The translations under genes were made by a program, and so were the position numbers. Of a stretch of 64,000 bases of DNA, positions 36,553 to 46,900 are shown one piece after another (positions within the stretch are counted from its first letter, which is position 1; every line of letters begins with the position of its first letter). This stretch comes from Sphingobacterium tabacisoli (GTDB taxonomy: Bacteria; Bacteroidota; Bacteroidia; Sphingobacteriales; Sphingobacteriaceae), in contig NZ_JAEQMU010000009.1 in NCBI RefSeq assembly GCF_017908035.1, positions 1-64,000 of the forward strand, written 5' to 3'. Under the pieces are notes generated by a model. The model did not search any database. It was not told where the DNA came from and saw only the letters and a list, made by a program, of their open reading frames with translations.

Positions 36553-37869
36553 TTAAAAATTAACATTGATACCTGCCGTATATTTTCGGGCATTCGGATA
36601 TTCAAACCGCCCATACTGTCGGTTGTTTTCCGGATCCAATCCACGCCATGTTGTCCAGGTAAACAAGTTTTGACCTTGCACAAAAATATTAGCCCTTTTA
36701 AAAATTGTCTTTCCAAACAATGCGACCGGAATACTATAATTCAGCTGTAGGTTTCGCAGACGCATAAAGGACGCGTCCTGAATATCCTTGGATGTAAAAT
36801 TCCGAGGAACATCTATCCGCTGTAGTACAGCAACATCGCCCGGTTTTTTCCAACGGTCGTACAACATTCGTTTACTTTGATTACTCGTCATGTAGGCCTG
36901 GTTCTCGATATAAAAATCAATATTATTCCAGCGATCCACACCGGACACAAAGGACAGCAATGCACTTAGAGTCAAGTCTTTCCAACGGAAGCTGGTCGTG
37001 ATCCCTCCCGTAAACTTAGGAAACCGACTTGCCGACAACGGCACCGATTGCCCATCCGAATCGTAGACATTCGTGACCGAACCATCCCTATTATAATACT
37101 GCGCATCGCCATTTTCAGGATTCACCCCTGCCCACTGCGGACCATAATACGTGCCATAAGGAAGTCCGACCTGTATAATCCGGGTATCACCATCCATCAA
37201 CTCATCCGATACGTCACTGACCCGCAATATCTTATTCTGATTATAAGCTCCATTTATACCGATATTCCAAGTGATATCCTTATTCCTTATAAGATCCCCA
37301 TTCAAAGCAAATTCGATCCCCTTGTTTCCCATTCTTCCGGAACTCAATGGAATCGTAACCCCCGCCCCCATTCCTACTGTCGCAGAGGGTTGCAGATCCA
37401 AGAACATATTCCGGGTAATTTTATTATAAAAATCAACTGTCAAGTTTAAGCGTTGCCCACGAAAGAGGCCTATATCGAATCCGGTATTAAACTCATTGAC
37501 ATATTCCCAATCCGAATCGGGATTTGCCAGATTTGCAGGACGCATTGCTGGTTGGCCTCCATAGGATGTATTTACCGAGTACCATGACATATGGTTAAAA
37601 CTAGAACCAAGCGGACTTGCAGTCTGCCCGTAACTGGCTCGCAACCTTAGTACCGGTATGAATTCATTCTCACGTAAGAACTCTTCTTGTTTTGCATCCC
37701 AGGCAGCCCCAAAGGAATAAAATCCATGCCAGCGATTTTTGCTCGGCACAGAAGCTAGAGAAGCTCCATCATACCTATAACTTCCCGTGATGGTATACTT
37801 GTTATCGTAGGTATAGCGACCGATTCCCATATAAGATAATAGAGCTGTCGCATCCCTTCTTCCTGTCAA
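36553..37869 (-). pseudogene. susC-like: SusC/RagA protein, C-terminal barrel part, downstream of an in-frame stop (cluster C)
   Basis: This 438-residue open frame holds the last third of a SusC barrel (TGRRDATALLSYMGIG to the terminal YTAGINVNF). It is in the same frame as the upstream piece ending at 37912. Between them lie only the TAA codon and 14 sense codons (SPKAITVSPAFIPD), so one nonsense codon separates the halves and no bases are lost. The first possible start is a TTG at 37869, with no sign of a ribosome site or signal peptide, so independent expression is unlikely. Full-length SusC would be 1146 residues plus the stop position. Either the transporter is inactive in this strain, or the stop is a sequence error or is read through. 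Confidence 0.8.
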
Positions 37870-37892
37870 ATCAGGAATAAAGGCGGGGCTTA

Positions 37893-37917
37893 CCGTAATC
37901 GCTTTCGGCGATTACGG
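37893..37917. repeat. Perfect 10-bp inverted repeat carrying the susC stop codon
   Basis: CCGTAATCGC (37893-37902) and GCGATTACGG (37908-37917) are exact complements around a 5-nt loop. The TAA that breaks susC (- strand, 37914-37912) lies within one arm. A point change templated by the other arm (quasi-palindrome repair) would create exactly such a perfect repeat. Confidence 0.85.
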
Positions 37918-39996
37918 AAGACGGTCATCCAAGCCATAACCTGTATAGCCAAATGCTTTTTCATTGCTTTGGACATATTCGAAGAATCCCGACACTTCAA
38001 AATCGTGCAAATCAATCGCTTTGCTGTAGGTCAGTCCAGAAGTAGACACCAAGTTAAAATATCTCTCATACCCTTCTCCAAAAGAACCTTTCTTTCCAAA
38101 TTGGTTCTGCCCAATATAAGATAGCGGATTAACGAAAACCTGCCCCTCAGAATTTCTAAAATCAACCCCCGCACGGGTAGACACTTTCAAGCCAGGCATG
38201 ATTTCATATGCCATATTCAATCCCAAAATCGTTTTAAATTGGTTTGTTTTGTTGGAGGTCCCATATAACACATCAATCCCCCGGCTACCTTCCCGGGTAT
38301 CATAGAATGGATGGTCTGTATCGGTCGCATAAAAAACACCATCAGCCGTGTACGGATATTCATACGGTAGGGCATAGTACACAGATGCCATTGGCGAACC
38401 AACCCCTGTACCACCTTCATTGTATGTAAAACGGGAATTGGAATACCCTAGACTGAGGTTGACTCCTGCCGTAAAGCGACCATAATTCATATTGGTATTG
38501 CTCCTCAAGGTATACCTATTCATTCCTGTCTCTTTGACGATCCCATCTTCATTCCAAAGACTCAACGAGTTATAAGTCTGCACGTTTTCATTCCCTCCAC
38601 TCAAGCTGAGCTGCTGCTCCATAAAACGTCCATCCTGAAAGAAAAGATCCCGCCAATCGGTATCCATATTCCGCAAACTATCCAACGCTTGATTGGCATC
38701 CTTCTGCCATCCTGCAGACTGCGTATTATAGTTGGGGTTTCTTGGAGAGAGTCTCCATCCAGGGCCTATATCCCGGCCTGTCTCCAGTCCGACCTCTTCC
38801 TCAAAGCGGAGCCGCTCTTTGGAATCCATCATTTCAAAAGCTGTCCTCGTCAACGTAGAGAAACCATACTGCGAGCTATAATTAACACTTAAACGTCCCT
38901 TCTTCCCTTTTTTCGTCGTTATTACCACCACACCATTTGATCCACGGGAGCCGTAAAGAGCTTTGGCCGAAGCATCCTTCAAAACATTCACGTTTTCAAT
39001 ATCTTCCGGGTTGATTGCCTGAAATGCGTTCCCTTCAATAGGAACACCATCCATCACATACAGTGGCCTCGTCGTCCCTCGGATAGAACCAATACCTCGT
39101 ATTACCACATCGGCACTCTTTCCTGGCTGCCCGGAACTCGACACCACACTCATGCCCGGTACTTTACCTTGAAGTACCTGATCCAAAGATCCCATAGGCA
39201 CTCCTCCAATATCTTTAGCTTGCACCGAAGCTGTTGCACTCGCGCTTTTACCTTTTTTATAATCGGTATAGCCTGTTATGACAACCTGCTCGATGAGGTT
39301 ATCATTAGCCTGTAATACAATATTCAAATTTCCACTACCAACTTTAACGGTTTTAGAGAAATAAGAAATATGGGAAATAATCAGTTCATCTCCTTCTTTC
39401 GCATCAATGGAAAAAGTACCTCCACTTGTGGTTGACACCACTGCTTTCCCCCCTTTTACCGTAACAACCGCTCCGAGAATAGGATTGCCCGATTCGTCAA
39501 CAACCTTACCGGTCTGTTGTTGATGCTGCGAAGTATGATAAGCCACACTCGTATTAACTGGTGCAGCCCTCTTAATGACCACCGTCTTATTCACTATTTC
39601 GCACTCCAGGCCATACGGGGCCAAGATCGACTCCAATGCTTGATTGAGGTCCGTATTGTTAAAAGATACACCTCTCCTTTTGAATTCAGCCACATCCACA
39701 TCTTTATAAAAAAAGCTGTAACCGGACTGCTTCTCCATCTGTTGGAAAATCTGTTTAATAGACGCCTCTTTGAGATTCAAGGTTATCTTTTGCGCCTGAA
39801 TTGGCATAGGCATCTGGAGTAAGGCTGTGGATAGCAGAACAACAGAAAGTCGCGTTTTCCAATTCCCTTTTGCAGGATATGCCTTTTGGATTTCCCCTAA
39901 CAAATTCCCTTGCGAAGACCATTCTTGTCCCCGCCCTGTCGCCAACGGCTCTGCCGACTCCAATTCTCTTGGTCGAGCTTTAGTGTACTTTTTCAT
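37912..39996 (-). CDS. susC-like: SusC/RagA TonB-linked protein, N-terminal part ending at a premature stop (cluster C)
   Basis: These 694 residues hold the start of a SusC. The N-terminus has an unusual polar extension of about 48 residues before the hydrophobic signal (LSVVLLSTALLQMPMPIQAQ). It is followed by an STN domain (about 70-135, ASIKQIFQQMEKQSGYSFFY), a carboxypeptidase-regulatory-like domain (TGKVVDESGNPILGAVVTVKG), the plug (GSNGVVVITTKKG) and about half of the barrel, ending DDRLP-stop. The frame simply continues after the TAA, so this is a truncated allele. A half barrel should not function. The STN domain could still meet FecR if any protein were exported, but that is doubtful. 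Confidence 0.85.
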   Translation of the reverse strand: MKKYTKARPRELESAEPLATGRGQEWSSQGNLLGEIQKAYPAKGNWKTRLSVVLLSTALLQMPMPIQAQKITLNLKEASIKQIFQQMEKQSGYSFFYKDVDVAEFKRRGVSFNNTDLNQALESILAPYGLECEIVNKTVVIKRAAPVNTSVAYHTSQHQQQTGKVVDESGNPILGAVVTVKGGKAVVSTTSGGTFSIDAKEGDELIISHISYFSKTVKVGSGNLNIVLQANDNLIEQVVITGYTDYKKGKSASATASVQAKDIGGVPMGSLDQVLQGKVPGMSVVSSSGQPGKSADVVIRGIGSIRGTTRPLYVMDGVPIEGNAFQAINPEDIENVNVLKDASAKALYGSRGSNGVVVITTKKGKKGRLSVNYSSQYGFSTLTRTAFEMMDSKERLRFEEEVGLETGRDIGPGWRLSPRNPNYNTQSAGWQKDANQALDSLRNMDTDWRDLFFQDGRFMEQQLSLSGGNENVQTYNSLSLWNEDGIVKETGMNRYTLRSNTNMNYGRFTAGVNLSLGYSNSRFTYNEGGTGVGSPMASVYYALPYEYPYTADGVFYATDTDHPFYDTREGSRGIDVLYGTSNKTNQFKTILGLNMAYEIMPGLKVSTRAGVDFRNSEGQVFVNPLSYIGQNQFGKKGSFGEGYERYFNLVSTSGLTYSKAIDLHDFEVSGFFEYVQSNEKAFGYTGYGLDDRLP

Positions 39997-40028
39997 TAGG
40001 TTAATTAGTTATGTTAGTAATATATAAT

Positions 40029-41156
40029 TTAGAGTGACTGCTTCTGGAATTCGATTTCTTTATGCTTGAGTTTATTCTCCCCTATTTTAAAGTGAATTCC
40101 AGCCACCTGGAGCACCTCCAGGACCTCAGCTAGGTTCATTTTTTGACTTATCTTGCCACTAAACCGCTCTGTGGAGGATCCTACATCCGACTTTATTTTC
40201 AAATCGTACCAGTTGGTGAGCTCTTCCATAATCTGGTTGGGTGTCGCATTATGGAATACAAAGTATCCATCCTTCCACGCGCTATATTCCGAGGCGTCCA
40301 CAGTTCTCTTTTGCAGCTTATTACCCATGACGATAACCTGTTCATTTGGCAATAGAGGAATCTTTTCTGCTCCGCGCTCCAGCTGCACCCGACCTTCCAT
40401 CAATGTTGTACGTTGTGTTCCGTCCCTATATGCCGCTATATTAAAATGCGTCCCTAGTACCCTCACCTTCTGATCAGCAAATGCTACAACAAAAGGTTGC
40501 TTATCGTCTTCCGAAACCTCAAAATATGCTTCTCCCTGCAAACGTACATTGCGCTCAGGGCCCAAAAATCTAGATGGAAAGGAGAGTTCACTTTTGGCAT
40601 TCATCCACACCTTAGTACCATCTGGAAGATTTATTCTAAATATATTTCCTTGAGGTGTAGTCACAATATTATTGACAACCGCTTCCGATGAAGCGTTGTA
40701 GATCAGCTCCCCATCTATAATGGCCTGAGAACTACCGATAGTGCGGTTCGCTCCACTGTCTGGCGAAAGGAGAACCACTTTACCATCTTCAAATGTCAAT
40801 CGGATAGAATCCTGCACCGGCATTATCTCTGCAATCGCACTAACATCCAGCTCCTTATAGATATTATTGGTGTAGTAATGTAAAACCCATGCAGCAATCC
40901 CCACTACCCCAATAACCATTGCTACACGCAGTAGTGGCCTTAGATAGGTTACAGTAGATTTTGGAGATACGTTTTTGACACTTTCCAGCAAGCGTTTACG
41001 TATTTTTGCTCTACTTTGCTCCTGCTGCAAAGGATCGAGCATAGCTTCCCCCTCCACTGAATCGAACCAAGTGCTCAACGTTTTAAATTCTTCCGGATTT
41101 TCAAATCCATCAAAATAGGCCTTTCGTATATTTTTATTCTTTTCTGAAAGAGGCAT
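40029..41156 (-). CDS. FecR-family anti-sigma factor (cluster C)
   Basis: This 375-residue anti-sigma factor has a cytoplasmic N-terminus (1-85), one membrane span at about 90-108 (VAMVIGVVGIAAWVLHYY), and a periplasmic FecR domain with TPQGNIFRINLPDGTKVWMNAKSELSFPSRF. A C-terminal DUF4974-like domain (about 300-375) starts at NATPNQIMEELTNWYDL. It lies 73 bp behind its sigma gene and only 32 bp ahead of susC, so there is no room here for the leader hairpin seen in clusters A, B and D. It should transduce the import signal of the cluster C SusC, which is interrupted. Confidence 0.93.
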   Translation of the reverse strand: MPLSEKNKNIRKAYFDGFENPEEFKTLSTWFDSVEGEAMLDPLQQEQSRAKIRKRLLESVKNVSPKSTVTYLRPLLRVAMVIGVVGIAAWVLHYYTNNIYKELDVSAIAEIMPVQDSIRLTFEDGKVVLLSPDSGANRTIGSSQAIIDGELIYNASSEAVVNNIVTTPQGNIFRINLPDGTKVWMNAKSELSFPSRFLGPERNVRLQGEAYFEVSEDDKQPFVVAFADQKVRVLGTHFNIAAYRDGTQRTTLMEGRVQLERGAEKIPLLPNEQVIVMGNKLQKRTVDASEYSAWKDGYFVFHNATPNQIMEELTNWYDLKIKSDVGSSTERFSGKISQKMNLAEVLEVLQVAGIHFKIGENKLKHKEIEFQKQSL

Positions 41157-41229
41157 ATCAGGTATTATATGGGTTACTTACTATATAGTGCCTCAGATTA
41201 AAACCAGCACCTACGCGGAAAGAGAAAAA

Positions 41230-41793
41230 TTAGAGGTATAAATACAAAAACGCGTAGAACCCACTGGTTTTCAGGCGAATTCTTTTTATTGCCTTATTGA
41301 TCTGATTCTCGACTGTACTCTTAGACAAGCCATATTCTATCGCTATTTCATCAATAGTCTTGTGATTGAACCGGCTCTCTTTAAAGATAAGTTTACATTT
41401 CTCCGGCAGATTTTCAATTTCTTCATGCGCCAGATCGAGTATGTATCGGTAGTGTAGTCGATCTTCCAGTGGGGCTTCTGGCAGTATCAACTCGATATTT
41501 TCCATATTCATATGTATGCCTTTTTCCTTATCAAGGTATTTGAAAGTCAGGTATCGCGCACCACTCATTAGGTAGGCAGGCATATTCAGCACCTCATGGA
41601 TTCGACTTCTATTCTTCCATATACTCAAGAATAGGTCGTGCACAATATCCTCTGTCGCCTCGACCTGTTGGATTTTACGGTACACCTTATTATATACCTG
41701 CTGCCAATAGCATTCATAAAAATCGGCAAAAGCACGCTGATCACCAGCCGCCAACCTTTCAATCCAGGAAGGATCGCTCATTGCTTTAGCCAT
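41230..41793 (-). CDS. ECF RNA polymerase sigma factor (cluster C)
   Basis: This 187-residue ECF sigma factor has region 2 at about 20-90 (VEATEDIVHDLFLSIWKNRSRI) and region 4 at about 120-175 (LPEKCKLIFKESRFNHKTIDEIAIEYGLSKSTVENQINKAI). Two in-frame ATG codons exist; the second, at 41781 (MSDPSWIERL), leaves more room after the -7 box at 41816-41823. It is transcribed away from the cluster D sigma gene across a shared 281-bp region. It should activate the cluster C susC promoter. Confidence 0.93.
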   Translation of the reverse strand: MAKAMSDPSWIERLAAGDQRAFADFYECYWQQVYNKVYRKIQQVEATEDIVHDLFLSIWKNRSRIHEVLNMPAYLMSGARYLTFKYLDKEKGIHMNMENIELILPEAPLEDRLHYRYILDLAHEEIENLPEKCKLIFKESRFNHKTIDEIAIEYGLSKSTVENQINKAIKRIRLKTSGFYAFLYLYL

Positions 41794-41815
41794 ATTATAA
41801 TTGAATAGATAATCA

Positions 41816-41823
41816 CAAATATA
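41816..41823 (-). promoter_or_regulatory. -7 box of the cluster C sigma gene
   Basis: The - strand reads TATATTTG, an exact TAnnTTTG match, 22 bp before the first possible ATG. A TTG lies about 25 bp upstream of it (41848-41850 on the complement). Confidence 0.5.
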
Positions 41824-42034
41824 GTAAACGGCCTACTTTCCTGCTAACAATCAAAAGCTTATTTATCAGTCTCTAATTTGTAATGCTTCCCAAACAATCT
41901 ATCATTACATTCTGACAAACAATCAAGCTACATGTTGCATTATTCCCTTTATAGCTACCCTTCCATGCACCCTCTATTATCTGCAACACTATCTCTATCA
42001 GAGAGAAATTAATATTAAGTTAATACGGCATTAC

Positions 42035-42042
42035 TACCTTTG
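42035..42042 (+). promoter_or_regulatory. -7 box of the cluster D sigma gene
   Basis: TACCTTTG matches TAnnTTTG exactly, 32 bp before the ATG at 42075. An A/T-rich TTAAGTTAA lies about 15-20 bp upstream. With the box at 41816 it forms a divergent promoter pair. Confidence 0.55.
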
Positions 42043-42074
42043 GTGCATATCTTCAAATATCCACCACTAAGATT

Positions 42075-42641
42075 ATGGAAAGCGAAAATATCAAAGAATG
42101 GACTGATGTCGAATTATTTGTAAAACTTCGTGAAGGAGACTCGTATTCCTTTACCGAAATTGTTAATAGATATTCAGACAGGCTTTTTCGTATTATACAA
42201 AAACGAGTCTCGGACAAGGATGACTCTCAAGATATACTGCAGGACATCTTCATCTCTTTATGGAGACGTCGCCAAGATATCCATATTGTAGACTCCTTCT
42301 TCCCCTATCTATCCAAAGCCGTGCAATACGAAGTGATTGACTTTATGGTTAAGAAGGATAAAAAAATCAAACGAGAATTTCTATTAGCAGAAAAAAGTGA
42401 TCTGGACATTTGTACAACAGATCATTTTGAAGACAAAATCCATGCAGATGAACTCGACAACCTCATTACAGGTGAAGTGGATCGTATGCCAAAAACCATG
42501 AAGGCTGTATTCACACTAAGTCGCAAACATGCGCTTTCTATCCAAGAAATCGCGACCCAATTAGCCTTGTCTGAACAAACCGTAAAAAACAACATATCAC
42601 TAGCCATCAGCAAGTTGAAATCCAGGTTTAAGTTCAACTAA
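42075..42641 (+). CDS. ECF RNA polymerase sigma factor (cluster D)
   Basis: This 188-residue ECF sigma factor has region 2 (DDSQDILQDIFISLWRRRQDI, about 50-70) and region 4 (MPKTMKAVFTLSRKHALSIQEIATQLALSEQTVKNNISLAI, about 137-178). It is the first gene of cluster D on the + strand, 55 bp before its fecR. Its own promoter appears to be the TACCTTTG box at 42035. It is only distantly similar to the cluster A/B sigma factors, so its target promoter probably differs. Confidence 0.95.
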   Translation: MESENIKEWTDVELFVKLREGDSYSFTEIVNRYSDRLFRIIQKRVSDKDDSQDILQDIFISLWRRRQDIHIVDSFFPYLSKAVQYEVIDFMVKKDKKIKREFLLAEKSDLDICTTDHFEDKIHADELDNLITGEVDRMPKTMKAVFTLSRKHALSIQEIATQLALSEQTVKNNISLAISKLKSRFKFN

Positions 42642-42696
42642 AGAAAAATAATATTTTTTCGGTACTTCCTTACTTCTTTCAGGGTTATTATATTGT

Positions 42697-43800
42697 ATGA
42701 AGGAAGTATATGCATACCGAGCGCTTCTAAAGAAATATTTAGAAGGTAAATGTACAGAGGAAGAAAAATCTCGTATTCGCCTTTGGTTTGATTCGTTTGA
42801 TAATGAATCTGCTTCAGAAGAGGCCCCTTTTGACAAGGTGGCATTTATTCAAACACTACAACATCGAATAGAAAAGTCTGATGTAATACCCCTATCGAGA
42901 AAAAATAGAAAATCCAGCAAACTCATACGATTTTCAGCTGTTGCCAGCCTGATTCTCAGCCTAGGCATATCTATCCTGCTATACCATCAGCAATTAGCCC
43001 CAACCAAAGCACAATCACTCGCTGCCATCATCCCTTCTACATCAGCAGAAAATGATAATGATATTCTACCTGGTACACATTTCGCCACACTCAGCGATAC
43101 AAAAGGAGTTCAAAACCTTGATCAAGATTCTATACTGATACTATCAGAATCGGCGGAAAAATCTTTTACCGATGAATCCATATCCCTCGAGACTCCCAAA
43201 TCCGCTACCTATCAGATACAATTAGAAGATGGCACCAAAGTCTGGCTCAACGCATCTTCAAAGCTAATATTTCCGAATAAATTCAATAATGATGAACGAC
43301 TGGTATCCTTAGAAGGAGAAGCATATTTCGAGGTTGCCAAAGACCCTAATCGCCCTTTTCGGATTCAGTCTAAAGGAACAGCGATTGAAGTCTTGGGCAC
43401 ATCGTTCAACTTGAAGGCCTATGACGAGGCAGTATCCACCTCTCTGATAGAAGGAAGTGTAAAAATCAACAACGGAAAACAAGTAGCTTTACTTATCCCA
43501 GGGCAGGAAGCTTCGACCCAAAAAGACAAAATAGTCATAACTGAGTCTGACCTACATGAACGGTTGGCTTGGAAACGAGGTGAATTCTATTTTGACGGAC
43601 ACAACATCAAGACTGTAATCCAACAAATCAGCATATGGTATAATATCTCATTCGCAGACGATGTTTTATTTACAGACGACTATAGTTTTAAGGGAACCAT
43701 CAACCGGAATTCTAAACTCTCTGAGGTAATAAAAATACTATCATTTGCGACAGACCAAAGGCTGACAATTAAAGGAAGAAAAGTCTGTTTATTGAAATAA
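42697..43800 (+). CDS. FecR-family anti-sigma factor (cluster D)
   Basis: This 367-residue anti-sigma factor has a cytoplasmic sigma-binding part (1-70, LLKKYLEGKCTEEEKSRIRLWFDS), a membrane span at about 75-92 (FSAVASLILSLGISILLY), and a periplasmic FecR domain (LEDGTKVWLNASSKLIFPNKF, about 184-204). The C-terminal domain (about 295-367) ends LTIKGRKVCLLK. It is followed by a 158-bp gap before susC that contains a hairpin and an antisense -7 box. It should pass the signal from the cluster D SusC STN domain to the sigma factor. Confidence 0.93.
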   Translation: MKEVYAYRALLKKYLEGKCTEEEKSRIRLWFDSFDNESASEEAPFDKVAFIQTLQHRIEKSDVIPLSRKNRKSSKLIRFSAVASLILSLGISILLYHQQLAPTKAQSLAAIIPSTSAENDNDILPGTHFATLSDTKGVQNLDQDSILILSESAEKSFTDESISLETPKSATYQIQLEDGTKVWLNASSKLIFPNKFNNDERLVSLEGEAYFEVAKDPNRPFRIQSKGTAIEVLGTSFNLKAYDEAVSTSLIEGSVKINNGKQVALLIPGQEASTQKDKIVITESDLHERLAWKRGEFYFDGHNIKTVIQQISIWYNISFADDVLFTDDYSFKGTINRNSKLSEVIKILSFATDQRLTIKGRKVCLLK

Positions 43801-43865
43801 CCACCATTTATCAAAAAAAATCGCCATGACATAACATATACTAAACCCCAAAAGCCATCATAACG

Positions 43866-43949
43866 AAAAAAGGGGATGTTGACGCATCCCCCGTTAATTG
43901 AAAGGCTTATTTCCGTGATCGTAATTAGGAACTATTAACCTTAAAACAA
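43866..43949 (-). ncRNA. Predicted antisense RNA opposite the susC leader (cluster D)
   Basis: On the - strand TAAATTTG (complement of 43952-43959) abuts the susC ATG and matches TAnnTTTG. Downstream on that strand a 7-bp GC-rich stem (43872-43878/43885-43891, 6-nt loop) is followed by six T residues (complement of 43866-43871). This predicts an RNA of about 84 nt antisense to the susC leader. Cluster D is not closely related to A and B in sequence here, so the shared plan is more telling. Confidence 0.45.
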
Positions 43950-43958
43950 TTCAAATTT

Positions 43959-46900
43959 ATGAATTTTTTTTCAACATCCCCTTGTTGGGATTCTGTGAGG
44001 CTACAGAAGAAAGCACAAGCCTTAAAAATTCTTTGCATCATGAAATTATATGCTTTGATATTCCTGCTCTTCTCTGCTGGAGTATACGCATCCACAGGAC
44101 GTGCACAGACCGTCAATCTTAAGCTAAAAAAAGTACATTTAGAAGATGTGTTGGAAGAGATTTCCAAACAGACAAAGCTAAAGCTTTTCTATAACCAACA
44201 TGTTCTGGTTAACACCAAACCTGTCAATGTATATTCGATTGATGATGACGTCGCCGATGTGCTAGAAAAAGCATTGAAAGGACAGAACCTCCGATTTGAA
44301 ATCATCGATAACACCATTGTAATCAGAGAAGATACCAAGACAGATATCGATATCAAGGGCACGGTTAGAGATTCTCTCAGTACATTAGGAGGAGTATCGG
44401 TGTTTGTAGAAAAACATCCAAAAATATCAACTCGAACCGACGCCAATGGACAATATACCTTACGTGTACCCGAAGGTTCGACCCTGATCTTTCGCTACAT
44501 GGGCTATGCCGACGAGCATATAGCAATTGATAATCAAAAGATCGTCGATGTTACCTTACGCACGCAACAATCCAAACTTGATGAAATCGTCGTCGTGGGT
44601 TATGGTGTACAGAAAAAAGCCAATCTTACTGGAGCAGTGGATATGATTACCTCCGAGCAGCTGGCCAACAGACCTATTGCTAGCGTCGGAGCAGGTCTAC
44701 AAGGGCTCATTCCTAACCTTAACATAGGCATATCCAACGGCCGAGCCACCACTAATCCTACATTTAATATCCGTGGCTATACCAGCATAAATGGGGGTAG
44801 CCCATTGATCCTCGTTGATAATATACCGTATACCGAAAGTGAAGTTGCCACCATCAACCCCAGCGATATCGAATCCGTATCCGTGCTAAAAGATGCAGCA
44901 GCTGGTGCTATTTATGGTGCTAGAGGAGGCTTTGGAGTCGTATTGATTACAACCAAATCAGCCAAATCTAACAAATTGGAGATCAATTTCAATACCAATA
45001 TCGGCTATCGTACTATCGGTAAGTTACCTAAAACCGAAGCAGACCCCTATGTTGTCATGGATTTAAAAACACAGGCAGCAAGACCGCTCTACAACCTCTA
45101 TCCAGAGTCAGCACGCGCATATGCCAAGCGCCGTTCAGAAGACCCTACACTACCTGAGGTAATATTATCCGACAACGAGGACAGCTGGATATATACTGGT
45201 AGCACACATTGGCTCAAAGAGGCCTACAAAGAAAGTGCTCCAACTTATATTGCCAACTTAAGCCTAGCTAAAAAAGCAGACAATCTCAGCTACTACCTAT
45301 CTAGCGAATACTATCAGCAAGACGGGCTTCTGAAATTCGGCAACGACATTTACAGGCGTTACAATGTACGAGGCAAAGTAGATCTTGATGTCACAGATTG
45401 GCTTAAGATATCCAACAATACCCTATTGACCATGTCTCAGTATGATGCTCCGGTATATCTGGATGAGGATTTTTTCTGGAACATAATATCTACCAATTCA
45501 TTGAGTGTTCCTAAGAATCCTGACGGAAGCTGGACTTCTGCTGGAGCTTCTGTACTTGGTCCATTAAAAGATGGTGGTCGTAGAAATTTTAAAAACAATG
45601 AGTTTTTAACCACCTTTTCGGCATCTGCAGCACTTCTTAAGAATATTTGGGACCTTAAGGGAGATATGACCTTCCGCAGAGGAACCTTCGACCAGCGCTC
45701 TTTCAACGTACCTGCTTTATATAAAACAGGCCCCAACTCAGCAGAACAACAAACTTTTGCCAACTCTTGGGCAAAAAATGACAATACAACAGGTCGATAC
45801 AATGTCTTTAATCTATACACAGATTATCACCAACAACTTGGCAAGCACTTCTTACAAGCCTTGCTAGGTTACAACCAAGAGTATCAATATACCCAATCTT
45901 TGTGGACCCGTCGCGATGGGCTTCTTTCTCCTTCTCTACCCTCTATAGGCACAGCTGTAGGCAGCAATATCTCGAATCACGAAAGTATCAACGATTGGGC
46001 TGTACAAGGCGTATTCATACGGACGGCATACAACTATGGCAACCGTTATTTGGTAGAGTTTAATGGCAGATATGATGGTTCATCACGCTTTCCTAAAGGA
46101 AAAAGATGGGGTTTCTTCCCGTCGGCATCTGCAGGGTGGAATCTTTCAGAAGAACAGTTTTTCAGACCAATAAAAGAATCTATCCAACTGGATATGTTTA
46201 AGATAAGAGGATCATATGGCTCATTAGGCAACCAGGCTTCTGTATCAGAATATGGCTACATTCCGACCATGAGCAACAAACAGGTAGATTATATCTTAGG
46301 CAAAGGAAAACCACAGGCCGTATATGCTCCAGGAGCAGTATCCGACAATTTCAGTTGGGAGAGTATCGAGACCGTCAATCTCGGTGTAGATTTAAGTCTT
46401 CTTAAAAACCGTCTGAATATCAATTTTGACAAATACACCCGTTACACCAACAATATGCTTATTTCTGGTAAAGAGTTGCCAGGTATATTCGGAACAACAG
46501 TTCCCCAAGAGAATGCTGGTGATTTAAAAACTAAAGGATGGGAGCTTCGCCTAGGCTGGCGAGACAGTAAAGATATAGCCAACTCAGCGTTATGGTATAG
46601 TATCAATCTAACCTTGGCCGACAATCGCGCCTGGATCACCCGTTATGACAACCCAAGCAAGTCATTGGGTGGATACTTCGACCGTTACTATGTGGGACGT
46701 GAGATTGGCGAGATATGGGGTGCAGATATCACAGGATACTTCAAAAGCGATGAAGACGTTAAAGACCACCCCAATCAGACCGCCATGGGTACCGATGACC
46801 AGTCGTACAAATTCTATGCTGGAGACCCCATATTTGCAGACCGCAACGGTGATGGTAAGGTCGATAAAGGAGACGGAACAGTAGATAATCCCGGTGATAT

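Noticed and set aside
37912..37914. Programmed stop-codon readthrough in susC of cluster C
   Set aside because: No known readthrough context or selenocysteine/pyrrolysine codon (the stop is TAA). A mutation or sequence error is simpler.
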